From assembly GCA_000585075.1 (NCBI GenBank), contig JEMY01000025.1, positions 1-42,140 of the forward strand: a stretch of 42,140 nucleotides of DNA, read 5' to 3'. The stretch's first letter is position 1. Every line of letters begins with the position of its first letter. Under the pieces are notes generated by a model. The model made no database searches and was not told where the DNA came from. It saw only the letters and a program-made list of their open reading frames with translations. This document shows positions 1 to 12,347 of this stretch, piece after piece. The DNA is from Candidatus Accumulibacter regalis. Lineage in GTDB: Bacteria > Pseudomonadota > Gammaproteobacteria > Burkholderiales > Rhodocyclaceae. Both the position numbers and the translations under genes were made by a program.

Positions 1-50
1 TCTGAAACCCACAACCGCGTATTTGCCGCCCTGAATCTGAAAAAACCCGC

Positions 51-1349
51 TCAGCCACAGCAACTTTCTCTGTTGTAGTACACGTTTTTGAACCCCGGTT
101 CATAACAATCAATAACTTGCGCGTTTAACTGTCGAACTCGGGCGGGCTTGCCGTCGATCCTTGCCCGTGACAGCAGCGGCCAGTAGCGAATGGCGTAGAT
201 GGCGAAAGCGAGCGACCAGCAAACTCCCGAGCCGATGAGCGTGCCCGGATAGGCGTCGGGAACGATCATTCCGCCGAAGACGCGGATCAGCGCGGCGCAC
301 AGAACCAGCAGGTAAGCCGCGACCTCGTAGCGGTCGGCGACGAGCGGCCGGCCGGTATGGCCGCGAGCGGTGCGCGTCATCATGCCGAGCGTCATGCCGC
401 CGATGGCGCCGACGGTCAGTGCGTGCAGCGCGAGGGGCTCGGCGACCAGGCCGAGCGCCGCCGAGGCGCGCAACAGGAGGTAGACGACGATCCAGGCGTA
501 GGCCGCGTGCAGCACCCACACCAGCGGCGTGCGCAGCGTCCGCCACGGTTGCCAGCGATAGAGCCGGGCGGCGTGCGCCAGCGCGGCGACCAGGGCGATG
601 CCCGCGATCACTGCCGCTGGCGCCTGCGCCAGGTCCGCCGCCAGCAAGAGCAGAACGCTTCCCAGGGCGAGCCTTTCGACGAGCGGATGGCGGCTCGCTT
701 GCGTGCCGGGGATGCCGTTGTTGGTGAACATCGGGATCACTCGCCCCCCCATTACCGCGATGATGAACAGGACGATGTCGAGCCCGGCCAGCAGACTGGC
801 GCGTTCGGGCCACGCCAGGATGCCGAGCCAGGAAAGGTGCAGCGCCAGGACCGCCGCGCCGAGCAGCAGGAGCAGGGGAACGAAGAAGTAATTGCGCTGG
901 TTGCGGCTCTTCCACAGCGGGACGGCCAGCGCGATGGCCACGGCCACCGGGAAAGCGGCGTTGACCACCGCCGCCGCGAGCGCGTAAGGCGTCAGCATCA
1001 GGACCCGCCCGGCGACCCAGAGCAGGGCGAAGGCGAGCAGGGCGTGGCCGGTTGGCGTTGGCTGTCCGGTCCAGTTGCGACCGGCCGTGAACAGGAAGCC
1101 GGCAACCACCGCCAGCGTGTAGCCGAAGAGCATTTCGTGGCCGTGCCAGGCCGGGCTGTGCGCGAGAGCCGCCGGCAGATAGCCCGCGTACTGAGCCACC
1201 CACAGCGGAATCGACAGTGCGGCGAAGACGCTGGCGAGCAGATAGAATGGCCGGAAGCCGAGCGCCCAGAGGGCGAATGCTGCGGCCGGCGCGTCGGTGG
1301 GCGGCTCGGGTTCGGCAATAGTGAGCGGTTTGGGCATGGCGATACTCAT
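51..1349 (-). CDS. nnrS: NnrS family heme/copper membrane protein
   Basis: Polytopic inner-membrane protein of 432 residues with about twelve hydrophobic segments. NnrS proteins bind heme and copper and protect against nitrosative stress, often during denitrification. Family hallmarks are visible: the N-terminal GFRPFYLLAS segment, the His-rich WHGHEMLFG motif near residue 68, VMGGRVIPMFTNN in the middle, and HALTVGAIGGM followed by MMTRTARGHTGR near the C-terminal third. These conserved histidines are the likely metal or heme ligands. The last 25 or so residues, after the usual family end, form a polar tail closing in Cys-Cys-Gly, which I do not recognise as standard. The ATG at 1349 has no clear ribosome binding site; the internal ATG at 1337 is an alternative. 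It lies 85 bp downstream of the alkene reductase gene on the same strand and may be co-transcribed. No nor or nir gene is in the window. Confidence 0.93.
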   Translation of the reverse strand: MSIAMPKPLTIAEPEPPTDAPAAAFALWALGFRPFYLLASVFAALSIPLWVAQYAGYLPAALAHSPAWHGHEMLFGYTLAVVAGFLFTAGRNWTGQPTPTGHALLAFALLWVAGRVLMLTPYALAAAVVNAAFPVAVAIALAVPLWKSRNQRNYFFVPLLLLLGAAVLALHLSWLGILAWPERASLLAGLDIVLFIIAVMGGRVIPMFTNNGIPGTQASRHPLVERLALGSVLLLLAADLAQAPAAVIAGIALVAALAHAARLYRWQPWRTLRTPLVWVLHAAYAWIVVYLLLRASAALGLVAEPLALHALTVGAIGGMTLGMMTRTARGHTGRPLVADRYEVAAYLLVLCAALIRVFGGMIVPDAYPGTLIGSGVCWSLAFAIYAIRYWPLLSRARIDGKPARVRQLNAQVIDCYEPGFKNVYYNRESCCG

Positions 1350-1434
1350 CTTCGAAAAGTCGGCAACGGCGCCTGGCGAACGCTGCGCTCGGCAAGCCGG
1401 GCATCTGCCGGGCGACCTTCGCGCGAGCCACCGC

Positions 1435-2505
1435 TCAGGCGTTCAGGCTCGGGTAGTCGGTATAGCCTTTTGCGCCCGGCGAATAGAAGGTGGCCGGGTC
1501 GGGCTTGTTCAGTGCGGCGCCGCTCCTGATCCGCTGCGGCAGATCGGGGTTGGCCAGGAAGCTCGTCCCGAAGGCGACGGCGTCGACCTTGCCGGCAGCA
1601 ACGGCTTTCTCCGCCTCATCGGGCGTGTAGCCCATGTTGCCGATCAGGACGCCCCTGTAGTTCGTCCGCACCGGGGTCACCACGTCGCCGCTCTGCTTCT
1701 GGAAGAAGTCGCTGCGCATCAGGTGCAGATAGGCCAGGTTGAAGTCGTTGAGTCGCCCGGCAAGCCAGCTGGCAAGAGCGATCGGATCGCTGTCGATCAT
1801 GCTGTTGTAGCTGTTCAGCGGCGATATGCGCAGGCCGACGCGATCACTGCCCCAGACCTCACTGACCGCGGCGACGACCTCGAGGAGCAGCCGCGCGCGA
1901 TTCTCGAACGAGCCACCGTAGGGGCCGACGCGCCTGTTCGCCCCGTCGCGCAGGAATTCGTCGAGCAGGTAGCCGTTGGCGCCGTGCACTTCGACGCCAT
2001 CGAAGCCCGCGGCCCGGGCATTCCCGGCCGCCGCCCGGAAACCGGCGACGATGGCCGGCAGCTCGTCGTCGCGCAGTTCGCGTGGCAGCACGTAAGGCTT
2101 CTTGCCCTCCGGCGTCTGTACCTCGTCGCCGGTGATGGCAATCGCGCTCGGGGCGACCGGCTGGATGCCATCATTGAGCAGCGGATGGCAGGCGCGCCCG
2201 CCATGCCAGATCTGGAGAAAGATCCGGCCGCCGGCGGCGTGTACGGCGTCAGTGGTGAGCTTCCATCCGGCGACCTGTTCCGGCGAGTGGATGCCGGGCT
2301 CCCTCCAGAACGCCGAGTTGCCGGCCATGGCCATCGTCGCTTCGGCGACGACCAGTCCGCCGCTCGCGCGTTGCGCATAGTACTGCGCCATTAGCGCGGT
2401 CGGGACATGCTCGGCGTCCGCACGGCAGCGCGTCAGCGGCGCCATGAAGATACGATTCGGGACCGTGATCGCGCCCAGCGCGAGTGGGCTGAAGAGTTTG
2501 CTCAT
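1435..2505 (-). CDS. nemA: Alkene reductase, Old Yellow Enzyme family (NemA-like)
   Basis: FMN-dependent NAD(P)H oxidoreductase of 356 residues, a TIM barrel that reduces electron-poor alkenes such as N-ethylmaleimide, and often nitrate esters or nitroaromatics. Visible motifs are MAPLTRCRA near residue 21, QIWHGGRACHP near 98, the substrate-binding His174/Asn177 pair with Tyr179 in HGANGYLLDEFL, and the NRRVGPYGGSFENRARL signature after residue 190. The start at 2505 (MSKLFSPL) matches the family N-terminus and has a GAGAAAG ribosome binding site 7 nt upstream; the frame stays open further upstream, but that extension lacks homology features. Detoxification of electrophiles is the likely role. 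Its position directly ahead of nnrS could link it to nitrosative or electrophile stress, which is an inference. Confidence 0.93.
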   Translation of the reverse strand: MSKLFSPLALGAITVPNRIFMAPLTRCRADAEHVPTALMAQYYAQRASGGLVVAEATMAMAGNSAFWREPGIHSPEQVAGWKLTTDAVHAAGGRIFLQIWHGGRACHPLLNDGIQPVAPSAIAITGDEVQTPEGKKPYVLPRELRDDELPAIVAGFRAAAGNARAAGFDGVEVHGANGYLLDEFLRDGANRRVGPYGGSFENRARLLLEVVAAVSEVWGSDRVGLRISPLNSYNSMIDSDPIALASWLAGRLNDFNLAYLHLMRSDFFQKQSGDVVTPVRTNYRGVLIGNMGYTPDEAEKAVAAGKVDAVAFGTSFLANPDLPQRIRSGAALNKPDPATFYSPGAKGYTDYPSLNA

Positions 2506-2800
2506 TGCCGGCTTTCTCGTTGCGTTGCGAAGCCGGCATCTTAGCCGAAGGCGGCCGGCGTCTGGTGATGGCGCGTTGTTCCTCGCCACGGCGTGGGTCT
2601 TCGCTTCCGCCCGTGCGCTGAGAGACGCATGGCCAATTGCTGGTCTGCAAGATGGCGTCCGTCGGTCGGCTACTTTGCACTGGTTCTAGGCATTTTGCAG
2701 CGTCGACCCGTGTGTCCGTGGAACCACGCTGTTGCTCGCAAGAGGACCCGCCGCAGGACCTTCGACGAATCCTTGCCGGAGGTCCTTGACGTGAGGCCGA
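2506..2800. other. Intergenic region between nemA and aqpZ
   Basis: About 295 bp between two minus-strand genes. It must hold the 3' end of the aquaporin transcript and the promoter of the reductase gene. Frames open across it give only Arg-rich peptides typical of GC-rich shadow frames, and I see no convincing gene, terminator with a U-tract or repeat. Confidence 0.4.
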
Positions 2801-3532
2801 TCAGACCTTGCGGCCGGCGGATATCAGGCCGTAGAGGAGGGCGCCTATCACGGCGCCGACAATCGGGGCAACCCAGAACAGCCAGACCTGACCCAGGGCA
2901 GCCGGCTGGCCGTTCAGGAACAGAACCAGCGCCGGTCCCGTGCTGCGGGCGGGATTAACCGAGGTGTTGGTCACCGGGATGGAGATCAGGTGGATCAGGG
3001 TCAGCCCGAGGCCGATGGCCAGCCCGCCGAAACCAGCAGAGGCAGCCTTGTCGGTTGCGCCCAGGATGATGATCAGGAACATGGCGGTCATGACCACCTC
3101 GGTCACCAAGGCCGCCATCATGGTGTACTTGCCGGGCGACAGGTCGCCGTAGCCGTTGACCGCTAGGCTATTGGCAGCCAGGGTGAAACCCTCGTGGCCG
3201 CCAGCGATGATCAGCAGGACAAAGGCTGCGGCGATGGCACCGAGAACCTGGGCGATAATGTAGGCGGGCAGGTCGCCAAAGCTGAAGCGGCCGCCTACCG
3301 CCAGCCCGACCGAGACCGCCGGGTTGAGATGGCAGCCGGAGATATGGCCAATGGCGTAGGCCATGGTCAGAACGGTCAGGCCGAAGGCCAGTGCTACGCC
3401 GGCGAAGGCGATGCCCAGGTTGCCGGCCTCGGGGTGCAGAAACACGGCGGCCAGAACGGCACTGCCGCAGCCGCCCAAGACCAGCCAAAAGGTGCCGATT
3501 AGTTCGGCCAGGGAGCGTTGAAATAAAGGCAT
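2801..3532 (-). CDS. aqpZ: Aquaporin Z
   Basis: Water channel of the MIP family, 243 residues, six transmembrane helices and two half-helices. Both NPA boxes are present (HLNPAVS, Asn70; SVNPARS, Asn193). The aromatic/arginine selectivity filter matches E. coli AqpZ in kind and spacing: Phe50, His181, Thr190 and Arg196, so this should be a strict water pore and not a glycerol facilitator. I choose the ATG at 3532 because GAGGAG lies 10 nt upstream; a longer reading begins at a TTG at 3553 and would place that ribosome binding site inside the gene. It is a single gene with about 0.3 kb free on the downstream side and 0.5 kb upstream. Rapid water flux fits the osmolyte genes elsewhere in the window, but nothing in the sequence ties their expression together. 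Confidence 0.96.
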   Translation of the reverse strand: MPLFQRSLAELIGTFWLVLGGCGSAVLAAVFLHPEAGNLGIAFAGVALAFGLTVLTMAYAIGHISGCHLNPAVSVGLAVGGRFSFGDLPAYIIAQVLGAIAAAFVLLIIAGGHEGFTLAANSLAVNGYGDLSPGKYTMMAALVTEVVMTAMFLIIILGATDKAASAGFGGLAIGLGLTLIHLISIPVTNTSVNPARSTGPALVLFLNGQPAALGQVWLFWVAPIVGAVIGALLYGLISAGRKV

Positions 3533-3960
3533 TTGCGAAAGTCTCCTCGTCAAGGGTTACAGCTGAAACGAGGAGCAGGCCAAAATCCTGCTCCCAAAGC
3601 CGTTTCAGGATACGTGAGATGCGCTCTTCTCGTCGCCGTGCCTTGCGTGCTTCCGCCTGACGGCGCCTGATTGCACGGCCCCGATTTTATCAGGCTTCGG
3701 CATTTTCGAGCACCGAGTTGCACCGCCAGAATGCCGACCCTATTGCGTCATTGAACTGCGTGATGCCGTCGTTCCGGATTAAATGGCGCTTCAGGAATGT
3801 CGCCACCACGTTCCGCACACCCACCCCCTGGCCATCCTAGACTTGTGCTCGATTCGCCATTTTCGATGCCTGGCATCCGCATTCACTGGACTGCTGAACT
3901 GCGTGGATTTTCGCGCCGATTTAGCGGAAGGATTGGTTAGCCACCAAACGTCCTTTTGGC
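3533..3960. other. Intergenic region upstream of aqpZ
   Basis: About 430 bp without a supportable gene. It contains the aqpZ upstream region and, at 3783-4001 on the plus strand, a 72-codon open frame with no recognisable family. Base composition is lower in GC than the flanking genes, which fits degraded or mobile-element-derived DNA, but I cannot identify a source. Confidence 0.4.
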
Positions 3961-4002
3961 GTCAGGTCTTCCCCCTGTCTTGGGCAATAGTCAAGACCTG
4001 AC
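3961..4002. repeat. REP-like palindrome or terminator
   Basis: Perfect 10-bp inverted repeat: GTCAGGTCTT at 3961-3970 and AAGACCTGAC at 3993-4002, separated by 22 nt. It begins 23 bp beyond the stop codon of the RND permease gene, so it could end that transcript. The tcaagacctgac core resembles extragenic palindromes (REP elements) common in proteobacteria. No U-tract follows on either strand. Confidence 0.5.
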
Positions 4003-4025
4003 CGTTCGCAGTAACAGCAGTAAGT

Positions 4026-7234
<3,209 letters not shown>

Positions 7235-7238
<4 letters not shown>

Positions 7239-8317
7239 GGGCTGCCGACCCCGCCGGGAAGCGTGCGCAACAATTCGGGAAGGCTGCGGCTGCCATCATC
7301 GATGGCCAGAACCCTGACCGCCTGGCCGGGACGCAACTGCAGGTGACCGTGGGTGACCACCTGCTCGTTGGCCGCGAGACCCTTGTCCACCTCGACCAGG
7401 CCGGGACGACGCCCGCCAATCTGCACTTCGCGCCTGTCGACCCTGCTGTCAGCGCCGACGACAAAGACGTACTGCCGCTCGGCGAGTGGCAGGAGCGACT
7501 CCTCCGGGATGACCAGCGTCGTGCGTGGCTCCTGCTGCACGACGACCTGCATCAGCATGCCGGGTCTGAGCAGGTGCTCGGGGTTGGGCAGCGTGGCGCG
7601 CACGCGGATGGAACGGGTGACCGGATCGATACGGCTGTTCACCGCCTTCACCGTGCCGCTGAAGCTGCGCCCGGGAAACGCCCGGCTGCTGGCAAGCACC
7701 TCCAACCCGGGGCGGAGCTGCTGGAGATAAGTGGCGGAAACCGGCAGCTCGAGCTTGACGGTACTGTCGTCGTCGAGGGTCGTGATCAGGTCGCCGGGCT
7801 CGACCAGCGCGCCGACGCTCAGGTCGCGCAGGCCGACGACACCGGCGAACGGCGCCTTGATCAGCCGGTCGGCGAGTCGCGATTCGATGGCCGCGAGTCG
7901 GGCGCGCGCCGTCTCCCAGTCGCGCTGGCGCTCGTCGAGCAGTGACCTGGCCGCCGTGCCCCTGGCCGCCAGTGACTGGAAGCGCTGATACTGGCGCAGC
8001 GCCTCGCTGACCGTGGCGCGCGCCTCGTCGAGCTGGGCGTGTTCTTCGCGGCTGCTCAACTCGGCGAGTAGCTGACCCTTCTCGACCCGATCACCGTCGT
8101 CGAAGTGAATGGCGCCGACGGTTTCCGTGACCGTCGCCGTCAAGGCGACGGATTCCACGGCGGCGACCGTGCCCAGCGCCTCGATGGTGTCGGCGAACTG
8201 GACCTGGCGTACCGGGGCGACGATCACCCCGGCTGGCGGCGGCTCAGCGGCCAGGGCCGCCGCGCAGAGCAGGGCCACGCCGGCAAGGAGAAGGGGCAGA
8301 TCGGTGGCGCTTCGCAT
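7235..8317 (-). CDS. RND efflux periplasmic adaptor (membrane fusion protein)
   Basis: Adaptor subunit of 360 residues that bridges the RND permease and an outer-membrane channel. An N-terminal signal sequence ends near ALAAEP; there is no good lipobox, since the Cys in VALLCAA lies inside the hydrophobic core. A split lipoyl/barrel-sandwich domain follows (the VGAIHFDDGDRVEKGQLLAEL half and the IKAPFAGVVGLRDLSVGALVEPGD half), separated by a short alpha-helical hairpin around residues 90-150. The beta-barrel (NSRIDPVTRSIRVRATLPN) and the membrane-proximal domain come after it. It is the first gene of the two-gene efflux operon and is transcribed divergently from the sulfatase gene. No regulator gene accompanies it. 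Confidence 0.94.
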
Positions 8318-8487
8318 GGGGCTTCCGTCGGTTGGCGAGGTTGGTATCGGTATGCGGCGTGGATCAGCCGTTGCATAGTAGCAGTCAGCTTGACTGACCG
8401 CAGCCGCCGCGCGACGTTCGCCTGGGGTGCAGTCCGGCGCGGGCCGCTTTTTCTAACGGGCAATGCCGGCCGGAGTATCCGGGATGC

Positions 8488-8517
8488 AAGACAGATGACC
8501 GTCAGTCTTGTTATATT
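8488..8517 (+). promoter_or_regulatory. Candidate promoter for the sulfatase gene
   Basis: AAGACA at 8488-8493 and TATATT at 8512-8517, spaced by 18 bp, resemble a sigma-70 promoter. It ends 30 bp before the start codon of the sulfatase gene, whose AGGAG ribosome binding site is inside the remaining leader. Match is partial. Confidence 0.35.
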
Positions 8518-8547
8518 GCCGGCTGTCCCGTTACGCAGGAGAAAACC

Positions 8548-11091
8548 ATGCGCAAGATTCGCTGCCTGAGCAATGTACTTTGCCTGCTCGTCTCCGCCCT
8601 GTTGGTCGCCGCCCCGGCGACGGCGCAGCAGGTCACCGGCACCCTGGGTTCGCCCGACGCCACCACCAGCATCAGCGGCAAGCAGTTGCCGGCACCCGAC
8701 CCGAAGTTTGGCGGCGTGATCAAGAACGATGCGCTGCAGTCGAAAGCCTGGTGGGCGCCGCGGATTGTGCCCCCGAAGGGTGCGCCCAACGTCTTGCTGA
8801 TCATCACCGACGACGCCGGCTTCGGCGTTCCGAGCACCTTCGGCGGCGTCATCCCGACGCCGACGATGGACCGCCTCGCCAGTGAGGGCCTGCGCTACAA
8901 CCGCGTCTTCTCGACCGCGCTGTGCTCGCCGACACGCGCCGCGCTGATCACCGGGCGCAACCACCACTCGGCCGGTTTCGGCGTCATCTCCGAGCAGTCC
9001 ACGGGTTTCCCGGGTTACAACAGCATCATCGGCAAGGACAAGGCGACGATCGGGCGGATCCTGCTCGACAACGGCTACTCCACGTCATGGTTTGGCAAGG
9101 ACCACAACACGCCGGCCTTTGCCGCCAGCCAGGTCGGGCCATTCGATCAGTGGCCGACGGGCATGGGCTTCGAGTATTTCTACGGTTTCGTCGGCGGCGA
9201 CGCCAATCAGTGGCAGCCGAACCTGTTCCGCAACACGACGCAGATCTATCCCTTCGAAGGCAAGCCGGGCTGGAATCTGATCACCGGCATGGCGGACGAG
9301 GCCATCGACTGGATGACGCGGATTCATCAGACCGATCCCAGCAAGCCGATCTTCATCAAGTACGCGCCGGGCGCCACGCACGCGCCGCACCACCCGACCA
9401 AGGAGTGGGTGGAGAAGATCAGGGCGATGCACCTCTTCGACGACGGCTACAACAAGCTGCGCGAGACGATCTTTGAAAACCAGAAGAAGCTCGGCGTGGT
9501 GCCCAAGGACGCCAGGCTGACGCCCTGGCCCAACGAAGTACTCAAGCCGTGGGACCAGCTCAGCGCCGAGGAGAAGAAGCTGTTTGTCCGCCAGGTCGAG
9601 ATCTTCGCTGCCTACGCCGCCTACAACGACCACGAGATCGGCCGCGTGATCAAGTCCTTCGAGGACCTGGGCAAGCTTGACAATACGCTGATCATCTACA
9701 TCAATGGCGACAACGGCACCAGTGCGGAGGGTGGTCCGCTGGGTACGCCCAACGAGGTCGCATTCTTCAATGGCGTCAGCGAGCTGCCTGTCGATGTGCA
9801 GATGAAGTGGTACGACGTCTGGGGCACCGAGCTGACCTACAACCACATGTCGGCCGGCTGGTCGTGGGCCTTCGACACACCCTTCGACTGGTTCAAGCAG
9901 AACGCATCCAGGCTCGGCGGCATCAACCAGAACATGGTCGTGTCGTGGCCGGCGCGCATCAAGGACAAGGGGGGCCTGCGCGAGCAGTTCGTTCACGTGA
10001 TCGACGTCATGCCGACGATCCTCGAGGCTGCCGGGATTCACGCGCCTGAAGTGGTGGATGGCATCAAGCAGGCGCCGATCGAGGGCACCAGCTTTGCCTA
10101 CACCTTCGATGCGAAGAACGCCAAGGCAGCGTCGAAGCACAAGACGCAGTACTTCGAGATGATGGGCCAGTGGGCGCTTTACGAAGACGGCTGGCTGCTG
10201 AGCACGAAAGTCAATCGTGCGCCGTGGCAGGCATTCGGCGTCGCCAACACGGATCCGCTTAACAACCAGATCTTCCAGCTTTACGACCTGAACAAGGACT
10301 TCTCGCAGTCCGACGACATTGCTGCGCAGCACCCGCAGAAGGTCAAGGAACTGCGTGCGAAATTCCTCGCGGAGGCGAAGAAGTACCAGGTCCTGCCGCT
10401 GGATGCCTCGGTGGCGGCGCGCGTCGTCGCACCGCGCCCGAACATCACCGCCGGGCGCAGCGAGTTCGTCTATACGCGGCCGATGGTCGGCCTGCCGCAG
10501 GGCGACTCACCGTTCCTGTTGAACGCGTCGTACACGATTACCGCCGACATCGACGTACCGCAAGGCGGCGCCGAAGGCATGATCCTGACTTCGGGCGGGC
10601 GCTTCGCCGGCTACGGTTTCTACCTGCTGAAGGGCAAGCCGGTATTCCTGTGGAACCTGATCGATCTGAAGCGGGTGAAATGGGAGGGCCCGGAAGCTCT
10701 GACGCCAGGCAAGCACACGCTGGAGTTCGACTTCAAGTACGAGGGCCTGGGCCTCGGCACGCTGGCGTTCAACAACATGAGCGGCCTCGGCCGACCCGGT
10801 ACCGGCACGCTCAAGGTCGACGGCAAGGACGTGCAGACGATCAAGATGGAGCGCACCCTGCCGATGATCCTGCAGTGGGACGAGAGCTTCGACATCGGCT
10901 CGGACACCCTCACCGGCGTAAACGACGCCGACTACAAGCCGCCATTTCCGCTGACCGCGAAGCTGAACAAACTGACGATCAAGATCGATCGGCCGGCGTT
11001 GTCACCTGAAGAAGTCAAGAAGCTGGAAGGTGCGCAGGCCGAGGCGCTCGACGGCAAGCCGCTGACGCACGTGCAACCCGGGCCGCAATAG
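8548..11091 (+). CDS. Secreted Cys-type sulfatase (arylsulfatase)
   Basis: Sulfatase-family (alkaline phosphatase fold) hydrolase of 847 residues that cleaves sulfate esters. A signal peptide ends at ATAQ near residue 27, so it acts in the periplasm or outside. The metal-binding aspartates are in LLIITDDAGFG (Asp88, Asp89). The active-site motif CSPTRAALITGR begins at Cys126; in active enzymes this Cys is converted to formylglycine. GYSTSWFGKDH and YINGDNGTSAEGG supply further metal and sulfate ligands. After about residue 600 comes a beta-rich C-terminal region that I do not assign to a named domain. The start at 8548 has CAGGAG 7 nt upstream. No formylglycine-generating enzyme gene or anaerobic maturase is nearby, so maturation depends on a gene elsewhere. 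The substrate is unknown. Confidence 0.94.
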   Translation: MRKIRCLSNVLCLLVSALLVAAPATAQQVTGTLGSPDATTSISGKQLPAPDPKFGGVIKNDALQSKAWWAPRIVPPKGAPNVLLIITDDAGFGVPSTFGGVIPTPTMDRLASEGLRYNRVFSTALCSPTRAALITGRNHHSAGFGVISEQSTGFPGYNSIIGKDKATIGRILLDNGYSTSWFGKDHNTPAFAASQVGPFDQWPTGMGFEYFYGFVGGDANQWQPNLFRNTTQIYPFEGKPGWNLITGMADEAIDWMTRIHQTDPSKPIFIKYAPGATHAPHHPTKEWVEKIRAMHLFDDGYNKLRETIFENQKKLGVVPKDARLTPWPNEVLKPWDQLSAEEKKLFVRQVEIFAAYAAYNDHEIGRVIKSFEDLGKLDNTLIIYINGDNGTSAEGGPLGTPNEVAFFNGVSELPVDVQMKWYDVWGTELTYNHMSAGWSWAFDTPFDWFKQNASRLGGINQNMVVSWPARIKDKGGLREQFVHVIDVMPTILEAAGIHAPEVVDGIKQAPIEGTSFAYTFDAKNAKAASKHKTQYFEMMGQWALYEDGWLLSTKVNRAPWQAFGVANTDPLNNQIFQLYDLNKDFSQSDDIAAQHPQKVKELRAKFLAEAKKYQVLPLDASVAARVVAPRPNITAGRSEFVYTRPMVGLPQGDSPFLLNASYTITADIDVPQGGAEGMILTSGGRFAGYGFYLLKGKPVFLWNLIDLKRVKWEGPEALTPGKHTLEFDFKYEGLGLGTLAFNNMSGLGRPGTGTLKVDGKDVQTIKMERTLPMILQWDESFDIGSDTLTGVNDADYKPPFPLTAKLNKLTIKIDRPALSPEEVKKLEGAQAEALDGKPLTHVQPGPQ

Positions 11092-11105
11092 CGCGGCGGG
11101 GGGTT

Positions 11106-11138
11106 GGCGGGGTGTGCGCAGCCAAGGCACACGCCGCC
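11106..11138 (+). terminator. Terminator-like hairpin after the sulfatase gene
   Basis: A 12-bp stem with one mismatch (arms 11106-11117 and 11127-11138, 9-nt loop) begins 14 bp past the sulfatase stop. There is no T-run after it, so it may act with Rho or only protect the 3' end. The rest of the gap to 11409 shows no convincing gene. Confidence 0.5.
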
Positions 11139-11409
11139 ACCTGATATCGCTGACGAGTGGGGCCGCTTCACCGGGAACGGCCCGCCAGTCCGCTGCCAAC
11201 GGAGTGCGTACGCCTTTGAAAAATCCCATGTGCGTGGCTTGCTGCGCGTGCCGGCGGCGCCATGCCCAAGCTGCGCTTACAGGCGACTACGAGGTCGCTG
11301 CCGGCCAGCAGGCGCTGAAGAAACTTTATCTGTCGAAACCCTGCGGCAGCTGTCGCGAATGAACGCGGCATTGGCTCTCCGGCGAGAGCCGCCGGAGCAG
11401 GTCGCTGGC

Positions 11410-11685
11410 TCAGCTGTTCTTCATCTCTTCAGCCTTTTGCCGCATCGTTTTTCTCGGCGTCGTGAAATCTATCGCCGGACAAGGCGCCTTGGAATCGATC
11501 AGGATCACCATGTGCCCTTTGCGCACCTTCTTCTGCACTTCGTTGTCGATCGCCAGGGTATTCATTGCCACCGGTGGGCTGTCCCCCTGCCAGACCACCT
11601 CATTCGACGGCGAATAGATGATGTAGCACGCGGCAGAAGCGACGCTCGAAAAAGAAAACGCCAGCAACGCGAAAATAGCTTTCAT
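11410..11685 (-). CDS. Small secreted protein of unknown function
   Basis: Predicted 91-residue protein with a clear Sec signal peptide (MKAIFALLAFSFSSVASA) and likely cleavage after ASA. The mature part begins Ala-Cys and contains a second Cys (APCPAI), so one disulfide is possible. The mature N-terminus (CYIIYSPSNEVVWQGDSPPV) resembles short betaproteobacterial hypothetical proteins that I cannot name by family. The start at 11685 is well supported by AGGAGGT 5 nt upstream; the frame is open further upstream but that part is Arg-rich and not protein-like. It stands alone, between the sulfatase terminator and another unknown gene. A periplasmic location is inferred; no function is claimed. 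Confidence 0.75.
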   Translation of the reverse strand: MKAIFALLAFSFSSVASAACYIIYSPSNEVVWQGDSPPVAMNTLAIDNEVQKKVRKGHMVILIDSKAPCPAIDFTTPRKTMRQKAEEMKNS

Positions 11686-11863
11686 GTCAGACCTCCTGAT
11701 AGTCCTGCGACGACGATGGCTCGCGCCTGGCGGCGGCTTGATCGCCGATTGACTGGGCGTAGCGCAGTGGGTTGCCGCCGGAATTGCCTCTTGCAAGGGT
11801 AATCCAAGCGTCCTTGGCTGGAAAGCACGACCATCGCGATAGCGCTCAGGAATACTGCCGAGC

Positions 11864-12280
11864 TCACGGATCCGGGGCCAGCCTCACCTCCCCTTTCGCC
11901 GCAGCCTGCTCGGCGACGGCGCCATCCAGTAGCCGCTCGCACTCCACCATCAGCGCGCGCCCGATCTCTGACTCGTAGTTGGGGTCGAGTGCTTCCATCA
12001 TCTCATGTGCGGTGTGCAGTGCCGCTTCGCGCGACAGCGTGTCGGCGATCTGCCGCGCCAGTTGCTCGCTCAAGGCCGACAGCTGCCGTCGCTCGTCGAG
12101 CGGCAGGCGACGTTTCGAGCGCGCCAGCCAGTCCGCGGCGAGGCTCGCGCCCTGGCCTTCCTTCAGCCATTGATCGTGCTCGTAATAGACCGACAGGCGC
12201 TCGGCAGCGAGGGCGAAGATCAAGGCGATGCGTATCCCGCGATCCGTCGCCGGCGACGGCGAAGCGTTATCCCAGGTCAT
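11864..12280 (-). CDS. Hypothetical protein, 138 residues, helical
   Basis: I do not recognise this gene. The predicted product is soluble, without a signal peptide or membrane segment, and reads as mostly alpha-helical with alternating charged and Leu/Ala residues (LARSKRRLPLDERRQLSALSEQLARQIAD). It is rich in Glu, Ala, Arg and Leu. A start at the ATG at 12280 (MTWDNASP) is chosen over a TTG at 12298; the ribosome binding site is weak in both cases. It lies 67 bp downstream of the OmpA-like lipoprotein gene on the same strand and could be the last gene of the clcA transcript. The codon pattern is GC-rich like its neighbours, so it may be real, but a shadow frame is not excluded. Confidence 0.5.
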   Translation of the reverse strand: MTWDNASPSPATDRGIRIALIFALAAERLSVYYEHDQWLKEGQGASLAADWLARSKRRLPLDERRQLSALSEQLARQIADTLSREAALHTAHEMMEALDPNYESEIGRALMVECERLLDGAVAEQAAAKGEVRLAPDP

Positions 12281-12347
12281 CGCCGGCTTGCCAGCCAACG
12301 GTGTTCAAGGAGGTCAAGCCGGGCGGCTTGCCGGACTCGCGTCGTGC

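Noticed and set aside
3783-4001. 72-codon plus-strand frame in the gap upstream of aqpZ
   Set aside because: No ribosome binding site or family, and its end is the REP-like palindrome; could be remnant DNA but not supportable as a gene.
11114-11362. 82-codon plus-strand frame after the sulfatase gene, ending in CGSCRE
   Set aside because: Its start lies in the terminator-like hairpin, there is no ribosome binding site, and no family is recognisable.
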